NCBI GenBank assembly: GCA_025361125.1
Contig: JANYBM010000140.1
Location: forward strand, 1 to 64,000
Source: Holophagaceae bacterium
GTDB lineage: Bacteria; Acidobacteriota; Holophagae; Holophagales; Holophagaceae
DNA: 64,000 bases
Direction of reading: 5' to 3'
Shown here: piece by piece, positions 27,841 to 38,230 of the stretch
How the letters are laid out: every line of letters starts with the position of its first letter
Numbering within the stretch: the first letter of the stretch is position 1
The notes under the pieces: generated by a model
What the model was told of the DNA's origin: nothing
Seen by the model: the letters and a program-made list of their open reading frames with translations, nothing else
The model's database searches: none
Position numbers and translations under genes: made by a program

Positions 27841-28657
27841 GCGCTGGCCTTACCTGAACGATATCGCCTTCGTTCAGGCCCCAGGCGCTCATGAGATCCT
27901 TGGAGATCGCCAGGGTGAAGTCATTCATGCCAGTAACGAATTGGATGGGATCCACGGCAGGACCGTGGGCCCACATGACGCGAACATTGACGAGGGGTGA
28001 ATGGGCATAGGGTTCAAGTTGACGCCACTGGGCTTCCAGGGATTTGGGCGCTTCCAGGTGGTCGCCTTTTTTAAAGAACCCCGTTTTCAGAATTCCCACG
28101 TTCACCTGCACTTCTGGTTCGAATAATTTCAGGCGTCCGGCATCGTAAAGAATGCTAGCCGCTTGGAGTACCTGGACCTCATTTTGTTCAGTGGTGGCCA
28201 TGACATCCAGAAAGTCCCGGAAACCGTCAAAATAGGGGATGATTTTCCGGTCTTCCGTATAGATCTTGATTCCCTGAAGCAACTCTTCGCCCTGAAGTGT
28301 TGGCCAGGGCACGGATTTAAGGCTGGGGAACAGGCTGCGCAAGCGCTTGCGTGAATCCGAAGTGCGGGCGGATTCCATGAGCAGGTCGGGAACTGAACGG
28401 CGGATGCTATTAGGTGCCTGAACTTTCATGGCGATGAACTCGAATTCACCCTTGTCCCATTCCAGAATCTCAAAGGCGGCCATTTCGCCTTTGCAATGAG
28501 GCGTTTCCGCATGAATCACTTCACCATTGACCACAAAAAGGGTACCGGATGCCTTTCCGGAAGTAACTTTGAGTAGGCCGGTCTTCTTGTTCACGTGCAG
28601 AAGCTGAGCCACATCCGTGAGGGAAATGCTCGACAGATTACCGCGGAGATTCGACAT
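27836..28657 (-). CDS. DUF4388-type (PATAN-like) domain protein
   Basis: Start moved to MSNLRGNLSSISLTDVAQLLHVNKKTGLLKVTSGKASGTLFVVNGEVIHAETPHCKGEMAAFEILEWDKGEF. Confidence 0.8.
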   Translation of the reverse strand: MSNLRGNLSSISLTDVAQLLHVNKKTGLLKVTSGKASGTLFVVNGEVIHAETPHCKGEMAAFEILEWDKGEFEFIAMKVQAPNSIRRSVPDLLMESARTSDSRKRLRSLFPSLKSVPWPTLQGEELLQGIKIYTEDRKIIPYFDGFRDFLDVMATTEQNEVQVLQAASILYDAGRLKLFEPEVQVNVGILKTGFFKKGDHLEAPKSLEAQWRQLEPYAHSPLVNVRVMWAHGPAVDPIQFVTGMNDFTLAISKDLMSAWGLNEGDIVQVRPAP

Positions 28658-29022
28658 CAGTCGGGCTCCCCGATGAGTTCCTTCACCATCAGCAGGATGC
28701 GATCCCGCCCAAAGGGTTTCACCGCATAGACATCGGCCCCCACGCGAAGGCCTTCCGACCAATGGGATTCTTCATCAAGGCCTGTGAGCATCACCACTTT
28801 CGGCGGATCAGGAAATCCTTTAATGAATCCACACAACTCGTAGCCACTCTCACCTGGCATGTCCACATCAAGGAACACCAAGTCAACTTTTTTGAGCGCC
28901 AGTTGTTTCCGAGCTGGATCGGTGCTGTCAGCCGTCAGGACTCGATAGCCTTCGAGAGACAAAATATCATGGAGGAGACCCACCACCTCTGGCTGGTCGT
29001 CTACTACCAGGATGGTCTTCAT
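28657..29022 (-). CDS. Single-domain response regulator (CheY-like)
   Basis: 121 aa; TILVVDDQPE, DLVFLDVDMPGESG, VVMLTG, YAVKPF. Confidence 0.9.
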   Translation of the reverse strand: MKTILVVDDQPEVVGLLHDILSLEGYRVLTADSTDPARKQLALKKVDLVFLDVDMPGESGYELCGFIKGFPDPPKVVMLTGLDEESHWSEGLRVGADVYAVKPFGRDRILLMVKELIGEPD

Positions 29023-29753
29023 GATGTATGGCCCCCGCCGCTCATGGCGTTCAGCATCTCTTTGACTGCCTGTTCCATGCCCACGAAGATCGCCCTGGCG
29101 ATGATGCTGTGGCCGATGTTCAATTCTTCGATTTCGGGGATGGCGGCCACCGCCCCCACGTTCCTAAGAGAAAGGCCATGGCCCGCCAGCACACGCAATC
29201 CTAAATTCGCGGAGCGCTTGGCGGCATCCCGGATGCGGCCCAGTTCAAGGCTCGGATCACTGCCAAATGGGAGATCTGAATACACCCCCGTATTCAGTTC
29301 GACTGCGTCTGCCTCAAGCTTGGCGGCCATCATCACCTGTTCGCGGGAGGGGTCAATGAATAGGCTCACGCGGATGTCGGATGCCTTGAGCTCCCGGATG
29401 ATCTGGCGCAGGGGCGCCTGTAAGAAAATGGCATCAAGGCCACCGGCAGTAGTGAGCTCTTCTCTTGTTTCCGGGACCAGTGTCACCATCTGAGGTTTAG
29501 GGCCGATGACCGATTCCAGAGCTTCTGGGGTGGCCGCGCACTCCACATTCAATGGCAGTGAAAGAACTTCTTTAAGAACCTTGAGATCCCGGTCCTGGAT
29601 GTGGCGCCGGTCCGCCCGGAGATGAACCGTGATACCACTGCAGCCTGCGCTCTGGGCCGCCAAAGCCGCAGCCACGGGCTCGGGTTCACGGCCCGCACGT
29701 GCCTGGCGCAGCGTTGCCACGTGATCAATATTCACACCCAGGCGTGGACTCAA
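29019..29753 (-). CDS. pdxJ: Pyridoxine 5'-phosphate synthase
   Basis: SPRLGVNIDHVATLRQARAGREPEPVAAALAAQSAGCSGITVHLRADRRHIQD; LFIDPSREQV; RVLAGHGLSLRNV. Start uncertain: I favour TTG at 29753; the track ORF extends to 29861. Confidence 0.88.
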   Translation of the reverse strand: MSPRLGVNIDHVATLRQARAGREPEPVAAALAAQSAGCSGITVHLRADRRHIQDRDLKVLKEVLSLPLNVECAATPEALESVIGPKPQMVTLVPETREELTTAGGLDAIFLQAPLRQIIRELKASDIRVSLFIDPSREQVMMAAKLEADAVELNTGVYSDLPFGSDPSLELGRIRDAAKRSANLGLRVLAGHGLSLRNVGAVAAIPEIEELNIGHSIIARAIFVGMEQAVKEMLNAMSGGGHTS

Positions 29754-29823
29754 GAGATGGCTCCCGTTGATGCAATCATATGGATGACCCAAGATACCAG
29801 AATTGAAGAGGCGGGCAGGGTCT

Positions 29824-31140
29824 TCATGACATCCCCAGATCCGCCCGGGCGGCAGTCTCAAGACTAAGCATGGCCGTGGCCAGTAGTTCGGGTTCCCTGG
29901 CTTCGGCCATGAGACGCAGCTTGGGTTCAGTCCCGGACCAACGCACCACTAGCCTCAAGGATCCGCCGACTCCGCCGTAGCGGGCTTCCAGGTCATTCAT
30001 GGCAGCAGCCAAAGCTTTGCATTCCTCCAATGCCTTACGTTCCTTGGTCCTCAGGTTCACCAATGTCAGTGGCCAGGGTTCGAAGCGCCAGGACCAACGT
30101 TCGGTTTTAGGACGACGCAACAGGGCCCGGAGCAAGGCGATGGCCGTGGCCAAACCGTCCCCCGAAGGGCCTTCCCGCTTCTGGATCAGATGCCCAGAAG
30201 CTTCCGCGGCCAGATCCCAACCCCGTGCCTGAAGTTCGCGCAGCAGGTATTTGTCCCCTACCGGTGTTCGCGCAAAGTCCACACCTCGGGTGGCCAGGGC
30301 TGCTTCCAGGGCTCCATTGGTCATCACGGTGCCGACAATGCCGGGAAGGGCTTCACCAGCTTCCAGGCGATCCTGGGCCAGCAACCAGAGCATCTGGTCC
30401 CCATCCACCAGCGCACCTTGGGAATCCAGCATCAGGCAACGATCACCGTCTCCATCAAACGCGATGCCGAGTTCGGATCCGGATGCCTTCACGGCTTCAC
30501 GCAAGGCGCCCAGGTGGGTGGAGCCACCCCCTACATTGATGAGTTTTCCCTCGGCTGGGACACCGATCCACTGGATCGCCCCCCGGAGCACTTGGGAGGC
30601 GAAAGGAGCAGTGGCTCCATGGGCGCAGTCTATGACGATGGGAAAATCATCCGGCAGTTCCACCATGCCGAGATGGGTCAAATAGCTTTCCACAAGGCAA
30701 TTGTCTGGGTTCAAGTGTGTGGGTGGCGAATCTGGAACCACAGCATCCATAAAGGCGCCTTCAATGGCCAGTTCCTCGGCTTCTTCAAGTTTCTCGCCCA
30801 ACCCATTGAAGCCCTTGATGCCATTATCCTCAGGGGGATTATGGCTGGCGCTGAGCATGATGCCCCAGGCGCCAGGCGTTTGCTTGGTGAGCAACGCTAC
30901 CGCGGGCGTCGGCACCATGCCGAGAATGAGGGTGGGAAAACCACCAAGACCCTGAATGAGTGCCTGGGCCATGGGCTCGGAACTGGTCCGGGGATCCCAC
31001 CCAAGAATGAGGCTTGAAATGCCCCTGGACCTGGCGACCAGGCCCCAGGCCTGGCCCCAGCGGGCCACTTCAGCAAGACTCAAAGGGGATTCATAGGCGC
31101 GGCCGCGAATGCCGTCAGTACCGAAATAATTCAAGGTCAT
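29824..31140 (-). CDS. glmM: Phosphoglucosamine mutase
   Basis: 438 aa; YFGTDGIRGRA, MLSASHNPPEDNGIKGF catalytic serine motif, GIAFDGDGDRCLMLDSQGALVDGD. Confidence 0.92.
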   Translation of the reverse strand: MTLNYFGTDGIRGRAYESPLSLAEVARWGQAWGLVARSRGISSLILGWDPRTSSEPMAQALIQGLGGFPTLILGMVPTPAVALLTKQTPGAWGIMLSASHNPPEDNGIKGFNGLGEKLEEAEELAIEGAFMDAVVPDSPPTHLNPDNCLVESYLTHLGMVELPDDFPIVIDCAHGATAPFASQVLRGAIQWIGVPAEGKLINVGGGSTHLGALREAVKASGSELGIAFDGDGDRCLMLDSQGALVDGDQMLWLLAQDRLEAGEALPGIVGTVMTNGALEAALATRGVDFARTPVGDKYLLRELQARGWDLAAEASGHLIQKREGPSGDGLATAIALLRALLRRPKTERWSWRFEPWPLTLVNLRTKERKALEECKALAAAMNDLEARYGGVGGSLRLVVRWSGTEPKLRLMAEAREPELLATAMLSLETAARADLGMS

Positions 31141-31143
31141 GCT

Positions 31144-31965
31144 CTAAGGTAGCTCGTGTGTCCTGAACACGCGATAGCCCATGGCCTCGGCTTCCTGGTG
31201 GGCAAAGTCGGTCAGGCCATCCCGATGGAGTGAGGACAGGCCCGGGGTACCGTTTCGCCAGGGGAGAAACCGCTTGCGGGAAATGCCGATGCAAAACCGT
31301 CTAATGGGCCAGGAAAGCATCGCCGGAAGGCGTGGAAGCAAGTTCCAAAGTGCGAAGTCTTCGTTATAAGTCATCCCGAATCCGAACCCGGGATCCAGGA
31401 CAATTCTTTCCTGAGCGATGCCAGCTTCGAGCAGGCGATCCCGCATACAACGCATCTCGGCAAGCGCCAGCTCCGCGCTCCTGGAAGCTGGATCGTCATA
31501 TTCCGGCATCCAGAGGGAGCCATCTCTCAGCCGGCTGCGCATGGCAATGAGGCCACAATCTGAATGCTTGGCCAGCTCAAGCATCGCAGGATCTGAAAAC
31601 CCGGTGACGTCATTCAATACGGAGATGCCAGCCTCCAGACCCTTTGCCGCTACCTGGTGGTGGCGAGTATCCAGACTCAGTGGGATGTCAGGGAGTTGCT
31701 CTTGAAGCATGGCCAGCACTGGTTTTAGTCGTGCCCATTCGTCGTCAGGGGTAACAGCAGCGGCTCCTGGGCGTGTGCTTTCGGCCCCCAGATCGAGCAT
31801 GCTCACACCGGAAGCCGCTAGTCTTCTGGCCTGCGTCAGCGCCCTGTCCGGTGAGATGAATTGGCCGCCGTCACTGAAAGAATCTGGTGTGACATTCAAG
31901 ATCCCAATGAAGCAAGGGCCACTCTTGGGAAGTGGCCCTTGCCTATGCTGGAAGAAATCCTTCAT
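31144..31965 (-). CDS. folP: Dihydropteroate synthase
   Basis: [58 protein letters not shown]. Confidence 0.93.
   Translation of the reverse strand: MKDFFQHRQGPLPKSGPCFIGILNVTPDSFSDGGQFISPDRALTQARRLAASGVSMLDLGAESTRPGAAAVTPDDEWARLKPVLAMLQEQLPDIPLSLDTRHHQVAAKGLEAGISVLNDVTGFSDPAMLELAKHSDCGLIAMRSRLRDGSLWMPEYDDPASRSAELALAEMRCMRDRLLEAGIAQERIVLDPGFGFGMTYNEDFALWNLLPRLPAMLSWPIRRFCIGISRKRFLPWRNGTPGLSSLHRDGLTDFAHQEAEAMGYRVFRTHELP
31912..31942 (-). other. Perfect 12-bp inverted repeat (RNA hairpin) inside the 5' coding region of folP
   Basis: GCAAGGGCCACT TCCCAAG AGTGGCCCTTGC on the minus strand, about 24 nt after the folP start. Confidence 0.8.
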
Positions 31966-33899
31966 GCGGGATTCAAAGCCGGATCAAGCCCTGGATCAGA
32001 CTTTTTCTCATCGGTGGCAGCGGCGTCTGCGGGACCGCCCGTTCCAGGAGCCGGGCGAGGCGGAAGCGTACCGCCCTTCATGAGCAATTCGACATCATTG
32101 CCATCAAGGGTTTCCCGTACCAGCAGTGCTTCGGCGATGGCAACCAACGAATCGCGTTTTTCGAGAATGATCCGTTTGGCTAAATCGTAATTCCGCATGA
32201 CGATGTCGTGCACTTCGGAGTCAATGACGCGGGCGGTATCCTCGGAGAAATTCCGTTGGTGTCCATAATCGCGCCCCAGGAAGATCTCCTGCTGCTCACC
32301 GGCGAAATTGAGAGGGCCCAGTTTGGGGCTCATGCCGTACTCCGTGACCATGGAGCGGGCCATGCTGGTGGCCTGCTGGATGTCATTGCTGGCGCCGGTG
32401 GAGAACTGGTTGAAGAAGATCTCCTCAGCGATGCGACCGCCCATGGAGATGGCGATGCGACCTTCCATGAATTCCTTGGTGGTGTTGTAACGGTCTCCTA
32501 CCGGTAACTGCCAAGTGACGCCCAGGGCGCGACCGCGGGGAATGATCGTCACTTTGTGCAGAGGGTCGGCGCCTTGGACCGTGACGGCCAGGACCGTGTG
32601 TCCCGCTTCATGATAGGCGGTGATTTTTTTATCTTCATCCGTCATCACCATGGAACGTCGCTCGGAGCCCATGTAGACCTTATCCTTGGCATTCTCAAAG
32701 TCTGACATCTCCACCCATTTTTTGCTGGTGCGGGCAGCATACAGAGCGGCTTCATTGCAGAGGTTGGCGAGGTCGGCACCGGCGAAGCCTGGGGTTCCCC
32801 GGGCTATGACTTCCAGATCCACATCAGGTGAGAGCGGAATCTTATTGGCGGTGTGTACCTTCAGGATTTCAAAACGACCTTTTACATCCGGGCGGTCAAC
32901 AACCACACGGCGGTCGAACCGGCCGGGCCGGAGCAGAGCGGGATCAAGCACATCCGGGCGGTTGGTGGCGGCGATGAGAATGACGCCCTCATTACCTTCG
33001 AACCCGTCCATTTCCACGAGCAATTGATTGAGCGTTTGTTCGCGCTCATCATGCCCACCACCCATGCCTGCGCCGCGATGGCGACCTACAGCGTCTATTT
33101 CATCAATGAAAATAATGCAGGGCGCACTTTTCTTTCCTTGCTCAAAGAGATCGCGCACACGGGAGGCGCCAACGCCCACGAACATCTCGACGAAGTCAGA
33201 CCCCGAAATGGAAAAGAACTGCACCTTTGCTTCACCGGAAATGGCCCTGGCAAGTAAAGTCTTGCCGGTACCTGGAGGGCCCATGAGCAACACGCCTTTG
33301 GGGATTTTTCCCCCAAGCTTCACGAACCGGGCTGGGTCCTTCAGAAAATCCACGATTTCCTTGAGCTCTTCTTTCGCTTCTTCGCAACCGGCCACATCGG
33401 CAAACGTGATGCGTTTGTTGGAGCTGGAAAGCCCCTTGGCCCTGGCTTTCCCAAAGGAAAGAGCTTTGTTGCCACCCGCTTGGGCTTGACGCATGAACAC
33501 GAACCACAGCACCACGAACACCAGCAGCGGGCCCCAGAAAATCAACAAGTACATGAATTGGTTGTCCGAAGGTTTCGTGGCCTTGAATTCATCCAGTTTG
33601 GGGGGCTCTTCCTGCCGCCAACTGAGGATCACCTTGCCAAGATCCTGCATGGGTGGGGCGATGGTCTTGAACTTCTCGATCTGGTCACCCTTGGCATTGC
33701 GGAAAGAGGCCCGGTAAGTCCCTTCCACATCCTGGCCAGAAAGGGTCACGGTCTTGTATTTGCCACCTACGCCTTCAGCAATGAAGGTGGAGAAGGGGAC
33801 TTCCTGCACATTGTTGGTCTTGGGAATTTGAATGATGGCCACGTAGACCAACACCACAATCCCAACCCAAACAAGCATGCTTTTGACGGCTGAATTCAA
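31962..33899 (-). CDS. ftsH: ATP-dependent zinc metalloprotease FtsH
   Basis: [41 protein letters not shown] (HExxH). Start placed at TTG 33899 because AAGGAGG lies 6 nt upstream; the track ORF begins at 33926. Confidence 0.93.
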   Translation of the reverse strand: MNSAVKSMLVWVGIVVLVYVAIIQIPKTNNVQEVPFSTFIAEGVGGKYKTVTLSGQDVEGTYRASFRNAKGDQIEKFKTIAPPMQDLGKVILSWRQEEPPKLDEFKATKPSDNQFMYLLIFWGPLLVFVVLWFVFMRQAQAGGNKALSFGKARAKGLSSSNKRITFADVAGCEEAKEELKEIVDFLKDPARFVKLGGKIPKGVLLMGPPGTGKTLLARAISGEAKVQFFSISGSDFVEMFVGVGASRVRDLFEQGKKSAPCIIFIDEIDAVGRHRGAGMGGGHDEREQTLNQLLVEMDGFEGNEGVILIAATNRPDVLDPALLRPGRFDRRVVVDRPDVKGRFEILKVHTANKIPLSPDVDLEVIARGTPGFAGADLANLCNEAALYAARTSKKWVEMSDFENAKDKVYMGSERRSMVMTDEDKKITAYHEAGHTVLAVTVQGADPLHKVTIIPRGRALGVTWQLPVGDRYNTTKEFMEGRIAISMGGRIAEEIFFNQFSTGASNDIQQATSMARSMVTEYGMSPKLGPLNFAGEQQEIFLGRDYGHQRNFSEDTARVIDSEVHDIVMRNYDLAKRIILEKRDSLVAIAEALLVRETLDGNDVELLMKGGTLPPRPAPGTGGPADAAATDEKKSDPGLDPALNPA

Positions 33900-33950
33900 A
33901 ATGAGCCTCCTTAAGGCCACCTGCAAAAGTCCTACGCGCTTTGCAGCCTT

Positions 33951-34964
33951 TCAGTTTAACCCAGCCAAGGAAGCTGGGCGAATGCTTGAGGGATGCAGGC
34001 ACCATTGCAAAGGTTCATCTTTGCGCGGATCCAAGGCCCAATGACCAAAGCTGTGGTGTCTCCCATGCCCCGCCAGATGATGCACTACCCAGCCACTGAG
34101 ATCCCTCAGCAGCGCGGCTTCCCGCGTCCAATCCAGGTGGCGGAAGGCTGCCTCCAGCACCCAGCGAAGCTCGTCTTCACGCCAGGCTTCAGCCCGCAAC
34201 CACACCGCAGCCTGAGCGCCATCGTCCAGATTCCAGCGTGGGCCGTGCCAGGCCTCGATCATGCGATCCCGCAGTTCGCTCAACTCACGCACCTGCAAGT
34301 GCGTCTCCCAAAGGTGCTGATCCAACGACGGGGATTCCTGCCGCAAAGTTGGGAGCAAAGCGCGCCAGCGGTTACGGGGGGTAAAACCTTCAAGATTGCT
34401 GGCGTCCTCGCGCCAGGGAAGACCCTCGCTCCGCAGGTATTCGCGGAGTTCTTCACGCCGAACCTCGATGAGAGGAGACCAGCGGTGGCTCTGGCGGACA
34501 GGCAGCGGCATCAGCGAACCCACGCCCCCGCCCCGGCTGAGCCGTAGAAACACTGTTTCGGTGTGATCTTCAAGGGTGTGGCCCGTAGCGATGAGATCGG
34601 CTCCGCAGGAGACAGCTTCCCGCCGTAGCCAGGCCCAGCGCAAATCCCGGGCAGCAGTCTCCAGGCCCATGCGCTGCTGGTTCGCGTGGGCCACGACATC
34701 GAGACGAGCTTCCGCCAGATCCAGATCGAAGTGTCGCGCCAATTCCCTGACAAAGTGCGAATCTTCGTGAGCTTCCACCCGCAGTTGGTGATCCGCGTGG
34801 GCCATGGATAATTCCAAGCCTAAGCTCCCACGAAGTGAAAAGAGCAGCGACAACAGGGCCGTGGAATCGCCGCCACCAGAACAGGCCACCACCACGCGGC
34901 GATTACCCAAGGCATCACCTCGATGACGGATGCGAGAAAGCAATGTCGCTTCGAAACGGTTCAC
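33951..34964 (-). CDS. tilS: tRNA(Ile)-lysidine synthase
   Basis: VVVACSGGGDSTALLSLLFSLRG PP-loop, ATGHTLEDHTETVFLRLSRGGGVGSLMPL. Confidence 0.92.
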   Translation of the reverse strand: MNRFEATLLSRIRHRGDALGNRRVVVACSGGGDSTALLSLLFSLRGSLGLELSMAHADHQLRVEAHEDSHFVRELARHFDLDLAEARLDVVAHANQQRMGLETAARDLRWAWLRREAVSCGADLIATGHTLEDHTETVFLRLSRGGGVGSLMPLPVRQSHRWSPLIEVRREELREYLRSEGLPWREDASNLEGFTPRNRWRALLPTLRQESPSLDQHLWETHLQVRELSELRDRMIEAWHGPRWNLDDGAQAAVWLRAEAWREDELRWVLEAAFRHLDWTREAALLRDLSGWVVHHLAGHGRHHSFGHWALDPRKDEPLQWCLHPSSIRPASLAGLN

Positions 34965-34983
34965 AATTTATTTCCTGAGCTCT

Positions 34984-35691
34984 TTATTTCAACTGCTCAA
35001 GCAGGTCCAAAAGAGACTGGGGCACGGGTTTTTCGCACCAGAGCGCTTCGGCCCATTCACAGAGAAGAAACGATGCGTAGTGCATGGCACGTCCTTCCAC
35101 GCCGCGCCGAAAGGCTGGATGGGCGATACGTGTGGACGCTTCCGGGTCTGCAGAAAACTGGCTTCCGAATGCGTCGAAGGCCTGCATACGGGTGGTCCAA
35201 ACCTCACTCACATCCAGCACGAGATCGGGCCGACCTGGATTCTCACCCGCCATCCAGGCAATGGCTTTGGGACGCCAGGGATCGCCTTGACAGGGATAGT
35301 TCAAGAGGCCTGCGTAATAGGCCGCTTCACGACCCAGACGAAAAGCCCGCCGATGATCCGGGTGGCGATCCTCGGGAGCCGGCAGGATCAATACCATTGG
35401 CCTGAGCTCCCTTAGTTTTGTCATGAGCAGAAGGCGATAGCTCTCGTCTTCGGAAAACCGCCCGTCTGGAAAGCCCAAATCGTGGCGTTCAACGCCAAGA
35501 ATCTTGGCCGAAGCCGCAGCTTCAACACGGCGAGTTTCCGCGGTCCCACGGGTGCCTAAATCACCACGGGTGAGATCCAGGATTCCCGCCCGCAGTCCAC
35601 GTCGGGAAGCCAGTGCAAGCAATCCGCCCACATGGACTTCAGCGTCGTCTGGGTGTGCACCGATGACGAGCAGATCAAGGCTTTCGCTCAC
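34984..35691 (-). CDS. bshB1: Bacillithiol biosynthesis deacetylase BshB1 (PIG-L family)
   Basis: LLVIGAHPDDAEVHVGGLLA, LDLTRGDLGTRGTAETR, LPAPEDRHPDHRRAFRLGREAAYYAGL. Confidence 0.9.
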   Translation of the reverse strand: MSESLDLLVIGAHPDDAEVHVGGLLALASRRGLRAGILDLTRGDLGTRGTAETRRVEAAASAKILGVERHDLGFPDGRFSEDESYRLLLMTKLRELRPMVLILPAPEDRHPDHRRAFRLGREAAYYAGLLNYPCQGDPWRPKAIAWMAGENPGRPDLVLDVSEVWTTRMQAFDAFGSQFSADPEASTRIAHPAFRRGVEGRAMHYASFLLCEWAEALWCEKPVPQSLLDLLEQLK

Positions 35692-36887
35692 GCTTCCTCC
35701 ACCAGGACCAGGCTCCTATTGCCATCCATGTTTGCCAATATTTTTTGGAGTACCTTTTCATCCCGCAGCCAGTAAATACCCGGCAGCACGCGCTCCTGGG
35801 CCTTGCCAAAGGGAAATAGCTGCTGGCGGAGACGCTCTGGATCCATGTTGAATTCATGGGTCGCACGGTCCCGCAACCATCTCCGATCCAGCCGTTCGAG
35901 GCGATGCCGCGCGCGATCCAATTCTTTTGTGAAGCGAGCGCCGAGGGTGGGTCCCCAGGCCAAATCTGGCGAGGCTGCTTCCAACCGTTGGGAGGGAAAG
36001 GTACCTTCATTGCCTGAAAAAGTCTGCCAACAACCATCTCGAAGCGTATTCAAATCTGAAAGGTGTTCCGCCTTCAGTCTGCAACCTGTTGGCAAAACAA
36101 ATACGGAAGGCCGGGGAATGATGCGCGGAACTTTGAGCCCCACCAACTCCCACAAAGGCTCCGCTAGTCGCCAATACTCCCGTTCCGAAGGGCCGAGCAC
36201 CGCAGCTTCAACGGGCAGCAGCAGGGATTGCATCAGGGGGCGCAAGGCCGCGCCAGGGCTGAGCCAGTGCTGCCTCGGACACACCTCCTCGCGTTCCAGG
36301 CGCCGACGCAAACCTGTGCGGGGGTCCAGGGCAAACCAGGTGGCTTGCTGACGCGGGTCCAAGGGCAAAGGGGCGCCTTCTGCTTCCAAGCGGGCCGCCG
36401 AGAGCAGGAGCTGCGCCTCCAGATTCAAGCTGCGCCAACGTTCCAGCTCACTTTGAATGGGCTCGCGAAAGGCCGGATTCGTGGGGGAGAAAGGGCGTAG
36501 GCCAAGTTTCCAAAGGGGTTCGCCAAGGCTCAAGGCGTGGCCGCGCAAGGATGGTTCAGAGGGTGTGGGCACCGGGCCCCAGAGCGATTCTGCCTCCTGC
36601 TGCTGCGCCACTCCCCAGGGCAGCCACCCCGTGGCGGTGCCTTCCGGGGCATCGAACCGAAAGCGATGACGCACCAGACGGCCGTTCTCAAGGCCAACAG
36701 AGGCTGCCACCTCGACCCGGTCGTGATCCTCGTCCGCCATCCAGTAGACAGCGTCCATGCCCAACCGCCTTGCCTCCGCCAAGGCTGCCAGCGCCTTGGC
36801 CACGGAAAGCGCAGGCGTCCATCCAGCGCCGATCTGCTGGCCGGTAACGATCACGGGCTTAGGCTCGGCGGTATTCGGTGTTGGCAT
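35688..36887 (-). CDS. bshC: Bacillithiol biosynthesis cysteine-adding enzyme BshC (compact form)
   Basis: 399 aa; KPVIVTGQQIGAGWTPALSVAKALAALAEARRLGMDAVYWMADEDHDRVEV, LPTGCRLKAEHL, KAQERVLPGIYWL. 4-bp overlap with bshB1. Confidence 0.82.
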   Translation of the reverse strand: MPTPNTAEPKPVIVTGQQIGAGWTPALSVAKALAALAEARRLGMDAVYWMADEDHDRVEVAASVGLENGRLVRHRFRFDAPEGTATGWLPWGVAQQQEAESLWGPVPTPSEPSLRGHALSLGEPLWKLGLRPFSPTNPAFREPIQSELERWRSLNLEAQLLLSAARLEAEGAPLPLDPRQQATWFALDPRTGLRRRLEREEVCPRQHWLSPGAALRPLMQSLLLPVEAAVLGPSEREYWRLAEPLWELVGLKVPRIIPRPSVFVLPTGCRLKAEHLSDLNTLRDGCWQTFSGNEGTFPSQRLEAASPDLAWGPTLGARFTKELDRARHRLERLDRRWLRDRATHEFNMDPERLRQQLFPFGKAQERVLPGIYWLRDEKVLQKILANMDGNRSLVLVEEA

Positions 36888-37100
36888 CTTCGAAGTCTAA
36901 GCCGTTGCGACAAAATTACTAAGTGAGTCTTGCTCTCGCGTTGGAATTCGGATTCAAGCCAAGGCCGGGCCACCCGTCCTAAGTCAAAGGACTCTCCATG
37001 TGGCCTTAGGGTACTGGTCTCAAGGCCTAGCCCACGCCACACGCCCGCTCAAGGCCTATCGCTCGACAATCCCCGTATTCCGCCATAAGGTAGACAGGCT

Positions 37101-38108
37101 ATGCCCAACCCTGTCCTTCAGCCTGAAAAATCGGCGATGCAGAACGGCCGCAGGGCCCTTCGGCTCAGTCGGCCCGACTCCAGCCGCTTCATCACCCTGA
37201 TGCTGGTTTTCAGCCACAAAACCTTCCGGTGGTCTGTCTCAAAGAAAGTCTTGTCCTGGCTGGCCGGGGGCATTACGGGGGTCTGGGCCATCGCGGTGAT
37301 CGGTTCGGGCTATGGCTTTTGGGCCACCAAAAAAATCATGAGCTTCGACCGCCTCCAGAAGGAAACCCAGGAACAACAGAACCGGCTTCGGAGCACCCTG
37401 GACCAAGCCGCTGGTCTGGAAGGTGAGATCAACGCCCTGCGTAAGCAGCACGAGGAACTCCTTCATCTGCTGGATCCCAAAATCCCAGCCCCCCGCATTC
37501 CGGCCATGCCTGGTCGCCCCGACAAAGCCCACGCTCAATCCATCGCAGAGCCGAAGGACCCAACAGCATTGAGGCTTAGCCAACTGAAAACAGATATCGA
37601 AAAAAGTGAGTCCGCCGCCCAAGCCATTCGAGCCCAAATGGCTCCCATCATAGATGCGTGGATTCACACCCCCTCCATCCCACCCACCGCTGGTTACTTG
37701 AGTTCCGGATACGGGGTGCGCCTCAACCCCTTCGCGGCTCGGGACGAAGCTGAGGGGGGCTTCGGCTTCCACTCAGGTCTTGATATCACTAACGCCGAGG
37801 GTACCCCGATTCAAGCGACGGCGGATGGAGTTGTGGAAAGCGCAGGGTGGATGGATCGCTACGGTTACGCAGTCATCCTGAAACACAATGAGGAACTTGA
37901 GACAGTTTATGGCCACATGGCCCGGTGGGAGGTTCAACTGGGCCAGACAGTGCACAGGGGCGATATCCTTGGGAAGATGGGCCGAAGCGGTCATGCCACC
38001 GGGGTTCATTTGCATTACGAAGTCCGACTTCGCGGCAAGCCTGTCAATCCCACCCAGTATCTGCGGCTCCAGCGAGAATGGTTGTCCACGCTGGGTGGTC
38101 AGCCTTGA
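37101..38108 (+). CDS. M23-family peptidoglycan metallopeptidase with N-terminal TM and coiled coil
   Basis: SSGYGVRLNPFAARDEAEGGFGFHSGLDI, GYAVILKHNEELETVYGHMARW, GATGVHLHYEVRLRGKPVNPTQYL-type region (GHATGVHLHYEV). Confidence 0.9.
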   Translation: MPNPVLQPEKSAMQNGRRALRLSRPDSSRFITLMLVFSHKTFRWSVSKKVLSWLAGGITGVWAIAVIGSGYGFWATKKIMSFDRLQKETQEQQNRLRSTLDQAAGLEGEINALRKQHEELLHLLDPKIPAPRIPAMPGRPDKAHAQSIAEPKDPTALRLSQLKTDIEKSESAAQAIRAQMAPIIDAWIHTPSIPPTAGYLSSGYGVRLNPFAARDEAEGGFGFHSGLDITNAEGTPIQATADGVVESAGWMDRYGYAVILKHNEELETVYGHMARWEVQLGQTVHRGDILGKMGRSGHATGVHLHYEVRLRGKPVNPTQYLRLQREWLSTLGGQP

Positions 38109-38230
38109 TGAACTGGCCGAGACCCCACCACCTGGGACACAGGACTTGATACTTTGGGGCTCCTTTGGCTGATAAACTATCCGGTCACCCCTGAAGGCCC
38201 TGAGATTCCCGCCCTTGCCTGGAGGATTCA

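Noticed and set aside
30190-31017. 275-aa plus-strand ORF antisense to glmM
   Set aside because: Antisense frame of a conserved essential gene; no family signature.
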